Shown here one piece after another: positions 1 to 10,894 of a stretch of DNA of 45,497 nucleotides (the stretch's first letter is position 1; each line of letters begins with the position of its first letter). A program made the position numbers and the translations under genes. The DNA is from Scenedesmus sp. ARA3. Taxonomy: Eukaryota; Chlorophyta; Chlorophyceae; Sphaeropleales; Scenedesmaceae. The stretch is from contig RWJK01001370.1 in assembly GCA_004335835.1 (NCBI GenBank), positions 1 through 45,497 of the forward strand, in the 5' to 3' direction. The notes below the pieces were generated by a model that saw only the letters and a program-made list of their open reading frames with translations, searched no databases and had not been told where the DNA came from.

Positions 1-344
1 CAGCAGCAGGCAGGGCCACTGCTGAAGCAGAGGGCAGCTGGTGATGTGGCTTGCTGCAGGAGCCTCCTGCGCAGCAGCGCCAGCAGGCGCAGCAGCAGCA
101 GCAGCAGGGTGGTAGCTGTGAGAGCAGCAAGGCTCGTGGCAGCACGAGCAGCAGCACCAGCAGCACTGGCAGCGGCGGCAGTGACAGCAGCCGGGCGCGT
201 GTTGTGAGGGCAGCAAGGTTGGTGGAACCAGAATTGAACCATCCTGGGCAGTGCATGCATTTCAAACACACATTGTGCTGTTGGTATGTGCTGCAATGTC
301 GGTGCATGGTCGACCATGGACGTCCCGCCACTGACAGGGACTGA
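1..344 (+). CDS. possible 3' end of a plus-strand gene, low-complexity
   Basis: An open frame runs from the window edge to a TGA at 342-344. It is rich in Gln, Ser and Gly (an EPPAQQRQQ stretch, then Ser/Gly/Thr tracts), followed by an ordinary-looking tail ending in PATDRD. A (T/C)TGCAG at 51-58 could be a 3' splice site, so this may be a last exon. I recognise no domain. Because CAG-rich DNA in this window produces long open frames in several frames by chance, the call is weak; it would be convergent with the BSD gene. Confidence 0.25.
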
Positions 345-1056
345 ATGTTGTGCCAGCTGGTCACTGTTGTGAGGGCTCCTGATTGCGCTGTCTTTGTTTG
401 TGCGCTGGCTTTGCTGTTGTTGACAGCCATGCGCGTGCACGTGTGCGCTGTCTTATCTTGTGTCCTACGTGGCGCTGAGGCTCAACTGCGGCAGTAGTGC
501 TGCCAGTGCAGAGTAATCTGCAACGCCTCAGCTGATGAGCACCGCCCAGGTTACTAGTACTCAGTAACATAATGGTGTAGTCCCTTCTGTTGCCGCTCCA
601 TTGGGGCGCGGGGCCGATGGCGTTGATGCTATGGCTTGATGGGTAACATGATGATGATGATGACTAGTACTCAGTACTGATGAAGCTGGTGTGTGGCACG
701 CACACTCTCCATTATTGCAACGAACCTTGCCTTCAGCGCGCACCATAGCGAAGAGAAAGGCGCTTCTGCGTCGAGCGCGAGGTTGTGGGGAGGGCATGGC
801 AATAGGTTACCAAGAACAACTGAGATGCCACCACCTACTGCAGGCCAGCTGAATGACATTTAGCAAAGCCTGCTGTTGCACAACACTTTCATGCCTGCCA
901 TGGCACCTCGGAGTGCAGAAGCAGCAATAGCTCGCACAGGACGCCATGCACCATGACAGTACTTGGCAGGTGCACAAGAGAAGGTGCAGCAGCGTCACCT
1001 GCAGCTTTATCATCTTCATTGCTCATTAGTAATGTACACCAGAGCACCTGCCGCCG

Positions 1057-1090
<34 letters not shown>

Positions 1091-1422
1091 CCTATGGACA
1101 AGCTGCAGCTTGCAGATGCGGCGGCTGCCAACACCAAGTGGTGCAAGTGACTCACTGGGATGCTGCTTTTAGACAAGCCAGGTGCTTCTTATGCATGGAT
1201 GCATAGCAGATAACTGCTCAAAGACCTGCTCGCAGAGTTGTGCGCCAGCTGCACAGCCCCAGCTCAGAACCTGCTGACCTCAAGTGGTGCGTGTGACTCA
1301 CTGAGTTGCTGCGTTGAAACAAGCCATGTGCTTCGCATGCATCTGCCCAAAGACCTGCTCGCACTGTTGAAAGCCAGCTGCACAGCCGAAGCTCAGAACC
1401 TTTTCTCTAAAAATCGCGCCTG
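345..1422. other. intergenic region, repeat-rich
   Basis: No supported gene. It holds a short direct repeat (ACTAGTACTCAGTA near 551 and 662), a GAT run near 650-662, an AGC run at about 1060-1088 and the tandem duplication described separately. It is the 3' side of the BSD gene. Small open frames here read as poly-Leu or poly-Ser through the AGC run and are not convincing. Confidence 0.5.
1136..1402. repeat. two-copy tandem duplication, about 147-bp period
   Basis: The sequence starting AAGTGGTGCAAGTGACTCAC at 1136 recurs in diverged form from 1283 (AAGTGGTGCGTGTGACTCAC). Both copies carry, in order, CAAGCCA.GTGCTTC, AAAGACCTGCTCGCA and CAGCTGCACAGCC.. AGCTCAGAACC. The second copy ends about 20 bases before the BSD gene stop codon, so the array lies in its 3' untranslated region or just beyond. 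Confidence 0.8.
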
Positions 1423-2823
1423 CTAGTCCCAGTCACCCCAATCCTCATCGTCCTTACCACCAGCAGCAGCACCAGCAGCCTTGGCAGAGCCAGCAGCGCC
1501 TGCTGCTGCTGCTGCCGGGGCAACCTGATCAGCATCTTCACCCCAGTCCTCGTCATCCTCATCATCTGCTGCTGCTGCTGCTGCTGCGGGTGCTGCTGCA
1601 CTACTGGCTGCTTTGGCAACAGCAGGTGATGCAGCAGCGGCAGGAGCAGCAGCAGCAGCAGGCGCTGCTCGCTCCGCTAAGGCTGCGGGAGATGCCGGGG
1701 CTGCTTGCTCCTCCTTGCTGCTGCTGCTGCCACCAGCTGCAGGCTGATCAACAGCCTCCGTGACAGGCTCTGCAGGCTCTGCTTGCTGCTGCTGCTGCTG
1801 GAGCTGCCCGGCCACCAGCGTCCAATGTGCTGCTGCTGCTGCTGGCCCGCTGCTGCTGTGTGTAGCTCCGCTGGCATCGCTAGTGGTCTCAGTGGCAGGC
1901 GCAGCATCAGACACATCGGAGCCAATCTGCACAGGCGTGCTGGGGAGGCTGTCCTCAACCTCGGAAGTCAGCTTGCGCGCAACACCAGCTGGCACAGCAG
2001 CAGTAGCAGCAGCAGGAGGATCGCTGCTGGGGGCGCCCGGCTCGGCCGCTGCTGCTTCACTGACGCTCTCTGTTGCAGCTGCTGCTGATGCTGCTGCCTG
2101 CTCTTCATGCGTCTGGCTGCTGCGGCCGGCATCACCACTAGCAGCAGCCTCATCGGGGCCTGCCTCATCAGCTGCTGCTTGTCGTTGCGTCTGCTGCTGC
2201 TGCTGCACCTGCTGCTCTACAGCCTCTTCCTGCTGCACCTGCTGCTGTTCATGCTGCTGCTGCTGCTGCTGCTGCTGTGCTGCGCGTGTGCGGGGCGACT
2301 GCGGGTCCTCATCATCCCAGCCGCCCAGCTCCTCTGCCTCGTGCTGCTGCTGCATAGCGCGCGCCGCCAGCTGCTGCCGCTGCTCCTCCTTCTGTTGCAG
2401 CTTGTGCAGCCTGCGCGCGGCAGGAGAGATAGTTGACAGCGGGCATGCAGCAAAACACCAGCTTGAGTCCGAAACTTGCACAGCGTTGCGCATACACACA
2501 CAACAAACCACGCACAGGTTGCTTAGGGGTGAGGGAGAGGGCGCTTTACTGAAGCACTGCACTGAAGGCGCACAGCCTGCTTCCAGTTGGCGAGCAGGGC
2601 TGGTACACATCGCTCCCTTACATACACAAGCTAGATGGGTTGCAGCGTAACAGCACATCCTACAGCCTTACCAGCAAGCACCAGTTGGTGCTGTGCAAAC
2701 TGACACTGCAAGCCAAGGACACCACACGCTCGCACCTATAGAAGTATCGCGCCCAGAAGTCCTCCTTCTCCACCAGCAGCGGCACGATGCGTGACTGCAG
2801 CTCAGCCATGAACGCGTTGCCTG

Positions 2824-2876
<53 letters not shown>

Positions 2877-4416
2877 CTGGTTTATATCTTCATAAGTGCC
2901 CGCAGCGCTCACAGACATACGCACAAGGCCGCCGTGCAGGCTGCGGGCACAGCCGCACGCGCACACACACACGTTGCCGCATGCAGTAATAGCCACAGCA
3001 GAAGCTCCTGCAAGAGACCTCCATGCTGCGACCCAAGCAGCGAATCAGCATAAGTACAAACACCAACACCAACAATTTCCCACCTGCCATGATCTTGTCT
3101 ATCTCCGGCTGGCGCTCAACAAAAAGGAAACACATAGTGGAAAGAAACAGGAAACAAACAGTGGAAACTATAACAACACACCGCCCACCCGCCATGATCT
3201 TGTCTATCTCCGGCTGGCGCTGCTGCATGCTGGCGCTGCTGCTGCGCCAGGCCGCATAGTCCGCAGCATCCTCCGGCTCATCGCAGTAGGTGCTGCTGTC
3301 GCGCTGCACGGCCGCGACCTGCGCAAAGCGATGAAAAGTGCAACAAGAGCAGCACACGCATTTTTGCGACACAAGAAACAGTCATGTCCTAGCAGTAGGT
3401 GCTGCTGTTGCGCTGCATGGCCGCGACCTGCGCAAAGCGATGAAAAAGTACAGTACCTTCAGCAGACACACTCAAGTGGCACAAGAAACATATATGCTCA
3501 GCTGGCGACGTCGCAATAGGTACTGCTGTCGCGCTGCATGGCGGCGACCTGTGCGCAGCGATCAAGAGCAAAAACATAACGCAGCCGACATCCATGCAGC
3601 AATTAAACCATACAGCAGACACACCATGCTGCATTTGTTTGATAAATGCAGCAGACATAGTCGCACAACACAGCCAATGCGCTTACCCTACCCTACAAGC
3701 AAACGCGGCACCACACATCCAGCAAGCCACCTGCAAGCCACCTGCAATACAGCCAATGGTCATGCACCGCACGCATGCAGCAAGTAAGCCATCTGCCCTC
3801 CCTGCCCACCTCCGCCAGCGCCGGCCGTACCAAGCTAGCATGCTCTGCTTGCTTCCCAAACCCAGCACGTCGCAATGCACTAAACCACTGATCTCCAAAC
3901 GCGCTGCAAGGACATCCGGACAACATGCAGCAAGTAAGCCACCTGCCCACCTCTGCTTCAAAGCGGCTGTAAGCAAGCCACACATCCAGCAAGCCACCTG
4001 CAAGCCACCTGCAATATAGCCCATGGTCATGCACTGCACGCATGCATCAAGTAGGCCGCCTGCCCTCCCTGCCCACCTCTGCTTCAAAGCGGCTGTAGCG
4101 CGCTGCCGCTCCCCGCCTGCTGGCAATGCGCGCTGCTGCGCTGCTGCTGCTGCTGTTGCCGCCGGCCCTGGCTGCTGCGCCGCCTGCTGCAAAGCGCGGC
4201 ACCTCCTTCGTTGCAGTGGCAATCTCTCCCTCCACCATCTCGGTGACCTGGGACGACACAAACAGACAACAACATCAGCAGCCGCAGGTAGGGTACAAAG
4301 GAAAGGCCGCGCTACAGTTGTGAGGCTTTTACATACGCTCTTGGGCATGCCGTATGCAATCAAGCAGCGTGCCGCTTGCAGGACACAGCCCCTGGCTTTA
4401 TAAGCACGCTCAAGCT

Positions 4417-4450
<34 letters not shown>

Positions 4451-5720
4451 CCGCACTGGCCCACGCACCGTGTCTATAACTTCTTTTGTGCCGCTGATCA
4501 GCTGCTTGCCAAACTCCACCAGCGAAACTCCAACTGACGCCAGAGGCGCGCCACCACCAGCAGCAGCAGCAGCACTGCCGCCACCCCCGCTGTTGCCGTC
4601 TGCTCGTGGAGTTGAACTCCCCTGCAAACATGAAGGCGTTCCAAACAGATGCAAGATGCAAAGGATCACAGAGTGTTCAAGGACGTGCCTTCCAGCTGTG
4701 CATGCGCACGTGCCTGTTCTCCAAACATATTTCGGGCAGACGCAATGAGGTGATCAGCTGGGCATGCCATTGCTGTTCCCAAACACTGGTTGGTACTGCA
4801 TGCTAGCTGGAGCTGCGCGCACTGTGGCTGCCAGCATGCAGGAACCCAGAAGCGCAATCCGCCTGTTTGAGTCAGCTGCTGCTTGCTTCCTGCTCGTGGC
4901 AACCGCCCTGTTCCTACGCTGCTGCGCCATGTGCTTTTGCATGATGACGTCATGAACACCAGAGCATGATTCCAGATACAATACAAGCAGGTTTTTGGCT
5001 GCTGTTGCCGCACCTCTGAGATGCGCGAGAGGCGCGTGCCCTGCTGCTGCTGCTGCTGCTGCTCCTGCTCATGCGTGTGCACGATATGCTGCGGCAGGTG
5101 CTGCACCACTTCCACTGCCTTGTGTGCCTCTGCCTCCACTTCTTGGGTGAAAGCAGCGAGCTCTGACTTCCAGTCTGTGTGCGCCACGCTCTTGACAACC
5201 TCATCTGCTGACTGTTTGACCGCAGATGTTACTGCTGTTGCGACGCTCCAGAGGCTGCCAAGACCCAGGCCCACGCTGGCTGCTGAGTCGGGTTGTGCAG
5301 CACTGCAGGCAGCGAACAACAGAGGCAGTTTGGCGGTTGGCTTGCTAGCGAAGCAGAAGCAGCTTGCAGGAAGGGTGTAGTGCAGTGCTACACTGGTGTA
5401 TGTGCGAGTGGCAACAGCAGGATCATGCTGCGCCAGCAGGCAGGTTCACAGCTCAAGTACAAAGGGGGCGCGCAGGCAGTTGACAGGATAACAGAGCAGC
5501 AGTGCTGTATGGTGCTGTTGAACAGCTTGTACTCACTGCTCATCTGATTGAGCCTCCTTTCCTGCCTTGGAATTCTGCAGTCAAGACGACATAACGTGCC
5601 TGCAACTGAGCAAGGGGTTTGCACGAATAGGGAAGCAGGTGGGGCAACACACCCTGTCTTCCCCACCTCATCCTTGGTGTCTGGGGGAGCTCCAGCGATC
5701 TCGTTCAGGAAGGAAAACAT
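1423..5720 (-). CDS. BSD-domain protein (BSDC1-like)
   Basis: Seven exons join in phase: 5653-5720, 5014-5302, 4469-4621, 4077-4247, 3189-3318, 2736-2820, 1423-2410; 627 residues. The start reads MFSFLNEIAGAPPD. Residues about 120-227 are an amphipathic region ending RYSRFEAE; residues about 228-299 form the BSD domain, with TYCDEPEDAADYAAW and the diagnostic FW..YFYR end (EDFWARYFYR). Residues 300-627 are Gln/Ala/acidic low complexity closing with DDEDWGDWD, an acidic Trp tail of the kind seen in eukaryotic BSD proteins. The BSD fold was named from BTF2-like transcription factors, synapse-associated and DOS2-like proteins; the precise role here is unknown, probably cytoplasmic or trafficking-related (inference). 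Every junction is GT-AG. Introns 4 and 5 are filled with copies of the exon 4 and exon 5 edges. The gene shares a divergent spacer with the next gene. Confidence 0.9.
2825..2875. repeat. (AGC)17 microsatellite next to a 3' splice site
   Basis: An uninterrupted AGC run on the plus strand. In the BSD mRNA sense it is (GCT)n ending TTCAG, immediately before exon 6 (2820), so it occupies the polypyrimidine-tract position of that intron. Confidence 0.9.
3078..3225 (-). repeat. duplicated exon 5 donor edge in BSD intron 5
   Basis: The last part of exon 5 with its 5' splice site (3184-3225) is repeated at 3078-3119, 106 bp downstream in the mRNA sense. Both copies encode the same residues (QPEIDKIMAG) followed by GTGGG. 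The distal copy is a ready decoy donor. Confidence 0.85.
3283..3567 (-). repeat. three-copy array of the exon 5 acceptor edge
   Basis: The real exon 5 start (acceptor at 3319-3320, then VAAVQRDSSTYC) is repeated twice upstream in the intron, with copies whose exon parts begin at 3392 and 3513 (plus-strand left edges; spacing 109 and 121 bp). Each copy keeps the CGCAG acceptor and about 12 codons. In the middle copy a TAG follows TYC directly; in the outer copy a TGA follows a few codons later, so use of either as an extended exon would truncate the protein. Confidence 0.88.
3804..4097 (-). repeat. three-copy array of the exon 4 donor edge
   Basis: The exon 4 end (YSRFEAE then GTGGGC, 4071-4097) recurs at about 3945-3971 with near identity and at about 3804 in diverged form. 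The units also share the flanking GCAAGCCACCTGCAA and GGTCATGCAC blocks, giving a period of about 126-141 bp. Two decoy donors lie downstream of the true one. Confidence 0.82.
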
Positions 5721-6163
5721 ATTGCTGCCGTAATTATCCTTTCAAGCGTTCCACGGTAGCACAATCGATCAACTAGACCGTCCAACGCCAGCAGCAGGTT
5801 CATTTATGTCTCGCACTTAATCAGTCTGCATGAACGCGTAAACAAGTTCACGTTTGTAGCTGGAGACCCTGGGTGGCTTATGACGCTGTCCGAGCTGGGT
5901 TCCTGAGCTTAGACCCTGCCTAACAGCAGCAGTGACACTGTACACGGTCCTGGCCTAAGGGTCCCTTGACGGTCCCCTGAGACCAGAAGTATAGTGATAA
6001 ATCTGCTTACTCAAACTTAAAAGCTTGCATGCTGCCAGAACGCCTTTTTCCTTACTCCTTGCACCACTCCGCCTGGCGCGAAATGGCAGTGCATCTGCTG
6101 ATATGTGCATGCATATGCATTGCGCACACACTGGCAGTCTGTTGAGCTTGATTAGGATTTAGA
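5721..6163. promoter_or_regulatory. divergent spacer between BSD and Zn-motif genes
   Basis: 443 bp between two start codons pointing away from each other, so it must hold both 5' untranslated regions and probably a shared promoter. It is less CAG-rich than its surroundings. I see no convincing TATA box or other named element. Confidence 0.45.
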
Positions 6164-7083
6164 ATGCCACGCAAAAAACGCGCTACTGCCACTGGTTTGG
6201 GAGCAAAGACTGTGTCACCTGGGACAGCAGCAGCAGCGACAGCAACACCAAGTAATGGACTAAGAGGCACATCAACTCGCGTCATTGCTGCAGCTGGTGC
6301 ACAAAGCGTAGCATCAACAGCAGATCGAGATGTAAAGCGCTCAGTCGGCCAACCTCTCGGCAGCAAATCCACAAAGTCAGGCTCCACAGCTGCTGCACGC
6401 AAGCCTGCTGGCAGCAACAGCAGCAGCAGCAGCAGTCCTGCAAGCATCAGCACCCCCAGAAGGAGCACCAGAACAGCAGCAGCGGTCCAAACAGCAGCAA
6501 CCCAACCACCAGAATGTCCCCCAGCAGCCAGCAAGGTAACACGTGGCCATGGCTGTGCTGCCAAGCAGCAGCAGGCCGCAGCAATGCATTCACCACAGCG
6601 CTCAGCAAAGGATGCTGCAGCAGCTGTGGCAAGGCCTAGCTGCAAAGCCTCCAGCAGAGCAGCAGAGGCTGCGGCAGCTTCGCATACACCCAAAGCACCA
6701 GCGCCAAGAGCACTGAAAGCACCTAGACCAACAGCAGCGCAGCTCAGAGCGACAGGGAAGCCAGCGCAGCCAGCTGCAGGCGCTGCAAGCACTCAGCAGC
6801 TGCAGTGCACAGCGCTGACAAAAGCCGGTTACAGGTGCAGCAGGGGTGCTGTGACTGGGCTGCTGTGCAGTCAACACTACCAGCAGCAGCTTGGTGAGGC
6901 CTCTGCTGACCATGTAGCCGTGAAAGTAACAGCAGCAGCAGCAGCAGCAGCAGTGGCAGGCAGCAGCAGGGCCCCCGAGGCATCAGCTGCAGGGGTGCGA
7001 GCTGACAGTGCAGCGAGCAGCAGTGCACGAAATGACCCCAGCAAGCCAGCTGCAAGGGCTGCAGGGACTGCGGCGGCATCATC

Positions 7084-7132
<49 letters not shown>

Positions 7133-7522
7133 CTGTTGAAAGTGCCTGCCCTTGGACTTGAGGGCAGCAGAAAGGCACCACAGGCAGCTGCTGCGCATCC
7201 AGCAGATAGAAAAGCACGCAGCGCTGCTGCAGCAAGGCCTGCAATGCAAACAGCATCAGCAGCATCAGCAGCAGCGCGCAAGAGCTCCACTGAATCACCT
7301 GCACGCAGGACACTCACAGTCCCAGCTGCAGCAGCTAGCAGCAGCACACGCAGCGGCAGCAGCAGCACAAAAGCCAAGCTTTCAACACAGAAAGCATCTT
7401 CAAGCGTGACGCCTAAACCGGCCAGCAGCCGCAGCATCAGCTCAAACACCAGCAGCGCTAGTGCCAAGGCAGCAGCAGGTGCAGTACGCAACTCGGCGGC
7501 AACTCATGTACGCACACCAGCT

Positions 7523-7567
<45 letters not shown>

Positions 7568-8055
7568 TCGGCTGGAAAGGTGAACAGCGTCAGTGTAGCT
7601 AACGCTGCCACTGGCACACGCCTTGGCGCTGTCGCAGCAGCAACAGCAGCAGCAGCAGCAGCAGCTGTTGCTGCCTCCACGGCCCCTGCAGGCGTCAGGT
7701 GGGTGGTACTGTGCATGACAGGTAGCTTTGCTGCTATCAGTCGTGAATTGGGGCTGAGCTGATGGCATGGCAGCTTGTGAGCTGCAATTATTCCATTGCC
7801 CAGCAGCGCTGGAACATTGGTGTTGAAGTGCCCTGTCATGAAGGAGAGGGCGCCAGTCAGACAGGGCTCAACTACGGTAGCTTGCTAGGTTAGGCGCACT
7901 GCACTGGCACAGCCCCTTCTGGCACTGGCACTGCCCACCATGCTGCTGACAAAGCCCCAGCGTGACATACATGCAATCAACCGCAGCTAGCATATCACTT
8001 AATGCGGTGCGCATGCTCATCAAGATACACATCCCGCCTGTAACGCGCCGCTACC

Positions 8056-8087
<32 letters not shown>

Positions 8088-8812
8088 AGGAATGGTGCGC
8101 GTGGTGAGGACGTGTGTGCCGTCAAGGTGACATCCACTGAGCGGCTGCGCATTGCCGGCGTGAACGGCTCCAGTGGCGATGGCCAGCACTGCTGGCTGCG
8201 GCTATGGGAGAAGCACACGCAGCGCAGCGCACACCTGCAGGTGAACAAGCAATGAATTCAAATAGCTGACAGCAACAGTGGCAGTGAGTTTGTGTAGTTG
8301 GCTGTGCGGAGCTGTTTGCTGTCAGGTTGAGCAGCGAGCTGCAGTTGCTAATGCAAGTTTACGATTTGCAAATCATCTTAGCTTGGATGCCTGCTGGGTC
8401 CGCTGGAGCATGTAGCAGCTGCTGCTGCTGCCGCTGCAAGTGCCACCTCCATGCTGCTACAGTGCGGCACAACTGAGCGCCGAGGTTTCAACTACAGCTC
8501 ACGTGCATGTCGTGTCTGCAACATCAGCTGAGCTGCTGCTGCATCGCAGTACCGCGCTGCCTGTGTTTTTTGCGGCTGCTGTTTGGTGCACTTTTTTCCC
8601 TTTCGCAGGGCTGTGCTGCGCTGCGCTGCACTCAGAACCCCAGCTGCGGCGGCCATGTTTGGCTCAAAGGCGACCGCACGCAGCGCCACTGCTACATTGT
8701 GCCGCTGTGTGCGCGCCACAACAACAGGGACTTTGATTGGCCCACGTGGTTTGATACAAAGGCCAACTTGGCACTGCTGCGCATACGGTCACACGTATGC
8801 TACTTCGAGTAG
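6164..8812 (+). CDS. Ser/Ala-rich basic protein with two Cys/His zinc-like motifs
   Basis: Three exons in phase: 6164-7698, 8090-8240, 8609-8812; 629 residues. The N-terminus MPRKKRATATG is basic, as in AT-hook or nuclear-localising segments. Most of residues 1-511 is Ser/Ala/Lys/Arg low complexity with poly-Ser runs from AGC repeats. Two islands look structured. The first, C215-x9-C225-x9-C235-x2-H238 (CTALTKAGYRC...LLCSQH), resembles the small DUF5763-type Cys/His motif. The second is the C-terminus with C569-x5-C575-x2-H578 (NPSCGGHVWLKGD) and CYIVPLCARHNN (C596, H599), a pattern found in uncharacterised proteins and likely zinc-binding. Exon 2 (ERLRIAGVNG, QHCWLRLWEKH) belongs to the same C-terminal domain. 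Nuclear, nucleic-acid-related action is only an inference. Confidence 0.78.
7084..7131 (+). repeat. coding AGC microsatellite (poly-Ser)
   Basis: About 16 AGC units in exon 1 of the Zn-motif gene, translated as poly-Ser. A second run of about 16 units lies at 7520-7567 in the same exon. Here the coding strand carries CAG/AGC, opposite to the CTG-sense runs at 3' splice sites. Confidence 0.85.
8056..8089 (+). repeat. (CTG)nCAG tract forming the exon 2 3' splice site
   Basis: Eleven CTG/TGC units run straight into CAG, and exon 2 of the Zn-motif gene begins at 8090. The microsatellite is both the pyrimidine tract and the AG of the acceptor. Confidence 0.85.
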
Positions 8813-9987
8813 CAGGCGTGCGGTTGGACGTGTGTTTGTGGTGGCAGCAGTTGTTTAATACCAGCAGCAAGGCAGCACAGCCAGGCAGCGTATGAGCTGC
8901 AGACATATGCTGCAGCCTACCTGAAGGCCCCATGACCTGAAGCTCGAGGCACTTGAAAGCTGCTGGTTTTGGCGTTCAGGTGGGCATACTTTGTAGCAGT
9001 GCTTGCAGCAGCCTGTGTGTATAGTTGCAGCCGTGGCGGTCGTGCGACATGGCCGTGCAGCTTGCTGCAGCATGGGTTCATCTGTTTGTGGAAGCTCGTG
9101 GCCAAGTGCTGGCCAGCCAGCTGATGGCTGTTGCAGCATAGGTCAGCAGCAGCATGAGCAGGGGCTCCTGGCGAGATCAATCGCATGCTGCAGCATCCTA
9201 GATTTTTCTTCACAGAGCTGCCAAATGCTGCTGCTGCAGTCAAGCATGCTGACCTGGCCTGTTGCTTGTCCGTTGCACTTCTGCTGTTGACGCTGCAGGT
9301 GCAAGGCGCCTGTCTTGTTTGTGTGGCCGCTGAGTGCTACCCTCGTATGGCTCAAGGCTTTGAGCGGCACAAAATCAGCACGTGGACGCACCTTGCAGTT
9401 GGCATATTCGCCTGCAATGGGGTTGCAGGTGTTGTGATGTAAAGCAGCATGATGCTTCTGTGTGACGTTGGTGCCATAGAGACGCTTTAGCGCGACTGCA
9501 GCAGTGGCTGTGAAGTGCGGCTGTGGCTGTGCACAGCTCGTGCGAGCAAGTCCATGCGGCTCTGAGAAAATTCCATTTATGTCATTGAGTCAAAGTTGTG
9601 ACCCTTTGCAGCGCACAGCCAATTGGTGTTTCCGCAGTACGTTTTATGAACAGGGATAATGATCATTCAGGTTTGTGGTGTGGCGCCTCGGCAAAGGTGC
9701 TTTCGTGGGTTGCAGTCATGACTGCATGATCATGTCCAGGTACTATTGTCAACACAAGGCAACGACGCATTCCATTATGAATTATGCTGTGCACCCCGGC
9801 TGGATATTGCGGCAATGCTGTGCAGCTTGATTTGCCTGGTACCAGGCACCGGTGTACGGCATCTGCATGGTACAGTTGGTTTGTATCCCTCATGCACTGC
9901 AACACGGCAGAACAGGAAAGCCTTTCCTGTTTCCTGGAGGCTCCAGGGCTGCTATCAATTGTTCATCATCTGATGCATCATCTGATG

Positions 9988-10038
<51 letters not shown>

Positions 10039-10894
10039 AACGGTTGTAACATGGACAATGCTTTTTTACATGTGCAGCCGACTCAGGCTTACTAGGCAAG
10101 TGAGCACGCATTAATGTTTGAAAACAGCGTGCAACAAGCAAGTGTATGACCCAACTATATTTGAGCAAGTGCTAGGCGTGCGATCAACACTGCTGTCACA
10201 GCAGTTGAACAGCTATTCCTGGTGACCACTGCTATACGACAGCCAAACCTCCCCCTGCGCGCGCTCTTTCTTCAGAACAAGTAGCTGCCCACAATGGTGA
10301 TCAATCAGATTTGGAACAGTGACTATTGGCAGACCCATGTAGGCTGTCATGTACAGTCATGCATCAGTCCAGCGTCCTGCACAGAAGCAACCTGTGCTGG
10401 CTAGCAGCCAGGCCATAACTGTTTGAACAGTAGCAGCCAATGACAACAGCACTTCTGCGGGCACGACAAAAATACAATGTTTTGCTGGCCATGGGTACAT
10501 TGCATGTCTTGAATATATGACGGTGGTAAAACACACCCTCAGGGCCTAGTAGTGTGGCCATACAGCATACTGCTTCACCAAGAATGCAGTTGCTGACTGC
10601 TTCAGATATTGCAGCCACGGGCCCCTTGCTAAGGTTTTGATATCCACACTAAGCAATGGACAGAGCGGACGCTGCTTAAATTTCATACAGCTTAGTAAAC
10701 AAAATCAAAGTTCAATCAAAAACTGCAGCATCATGCTGGTATGCTTAAGCCACTTTTGGTTTGGCAGCGATTCAGCAAGGCTGGGCATGTGGCATAACTA
10801 ACAGCGCAGACAAATCACCAGGGTGCTTGCCCTGTATCCCAGCATGCGAATGAGCACTGACTGTTAGAATCGCTTAAACATCAGTTGAAAGAGC
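8813..10894. other. intergenic region with a (CAT)n microsatellite
   Basis: Convergent spacer of about 2.1 kb between the Zn-motif gene and the Cys-rich receptor-like gene. It contains the 3' regions of both. Open frames are short and show no domain or consistent splice structure. Apart from the CAT run near 10000 I see nothing specific. Confidence 0.5.
9988..10033. repeat. (CAT)15 microsatellite
   Basis: Uninterrupted CAT repeat preceded by two TGATGCATCATC units. It reads as poly-His in one frame, but that frame has no other coding character. Confidence 0.9.

Noticed and set aside
1760..2650. 296-codon plus-strand open frame, poly-Cys/Ala
   Set aside because: It is the antisense reading of the CAG-rich last exon of the BSD gene; no splice or domain support.
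6052..7491. Long minus-strand frames rich in Ala, Leu and Cys
   Set aside because: Antisense of the AGC-rich exon 1 of the Zn-motif gene. Repeats of this kind stay open in most frames.
9784..10095. Open frame with a poly-His run
   Set aside because: The His run is just the CAT microsatellite; flanks lack coding features.
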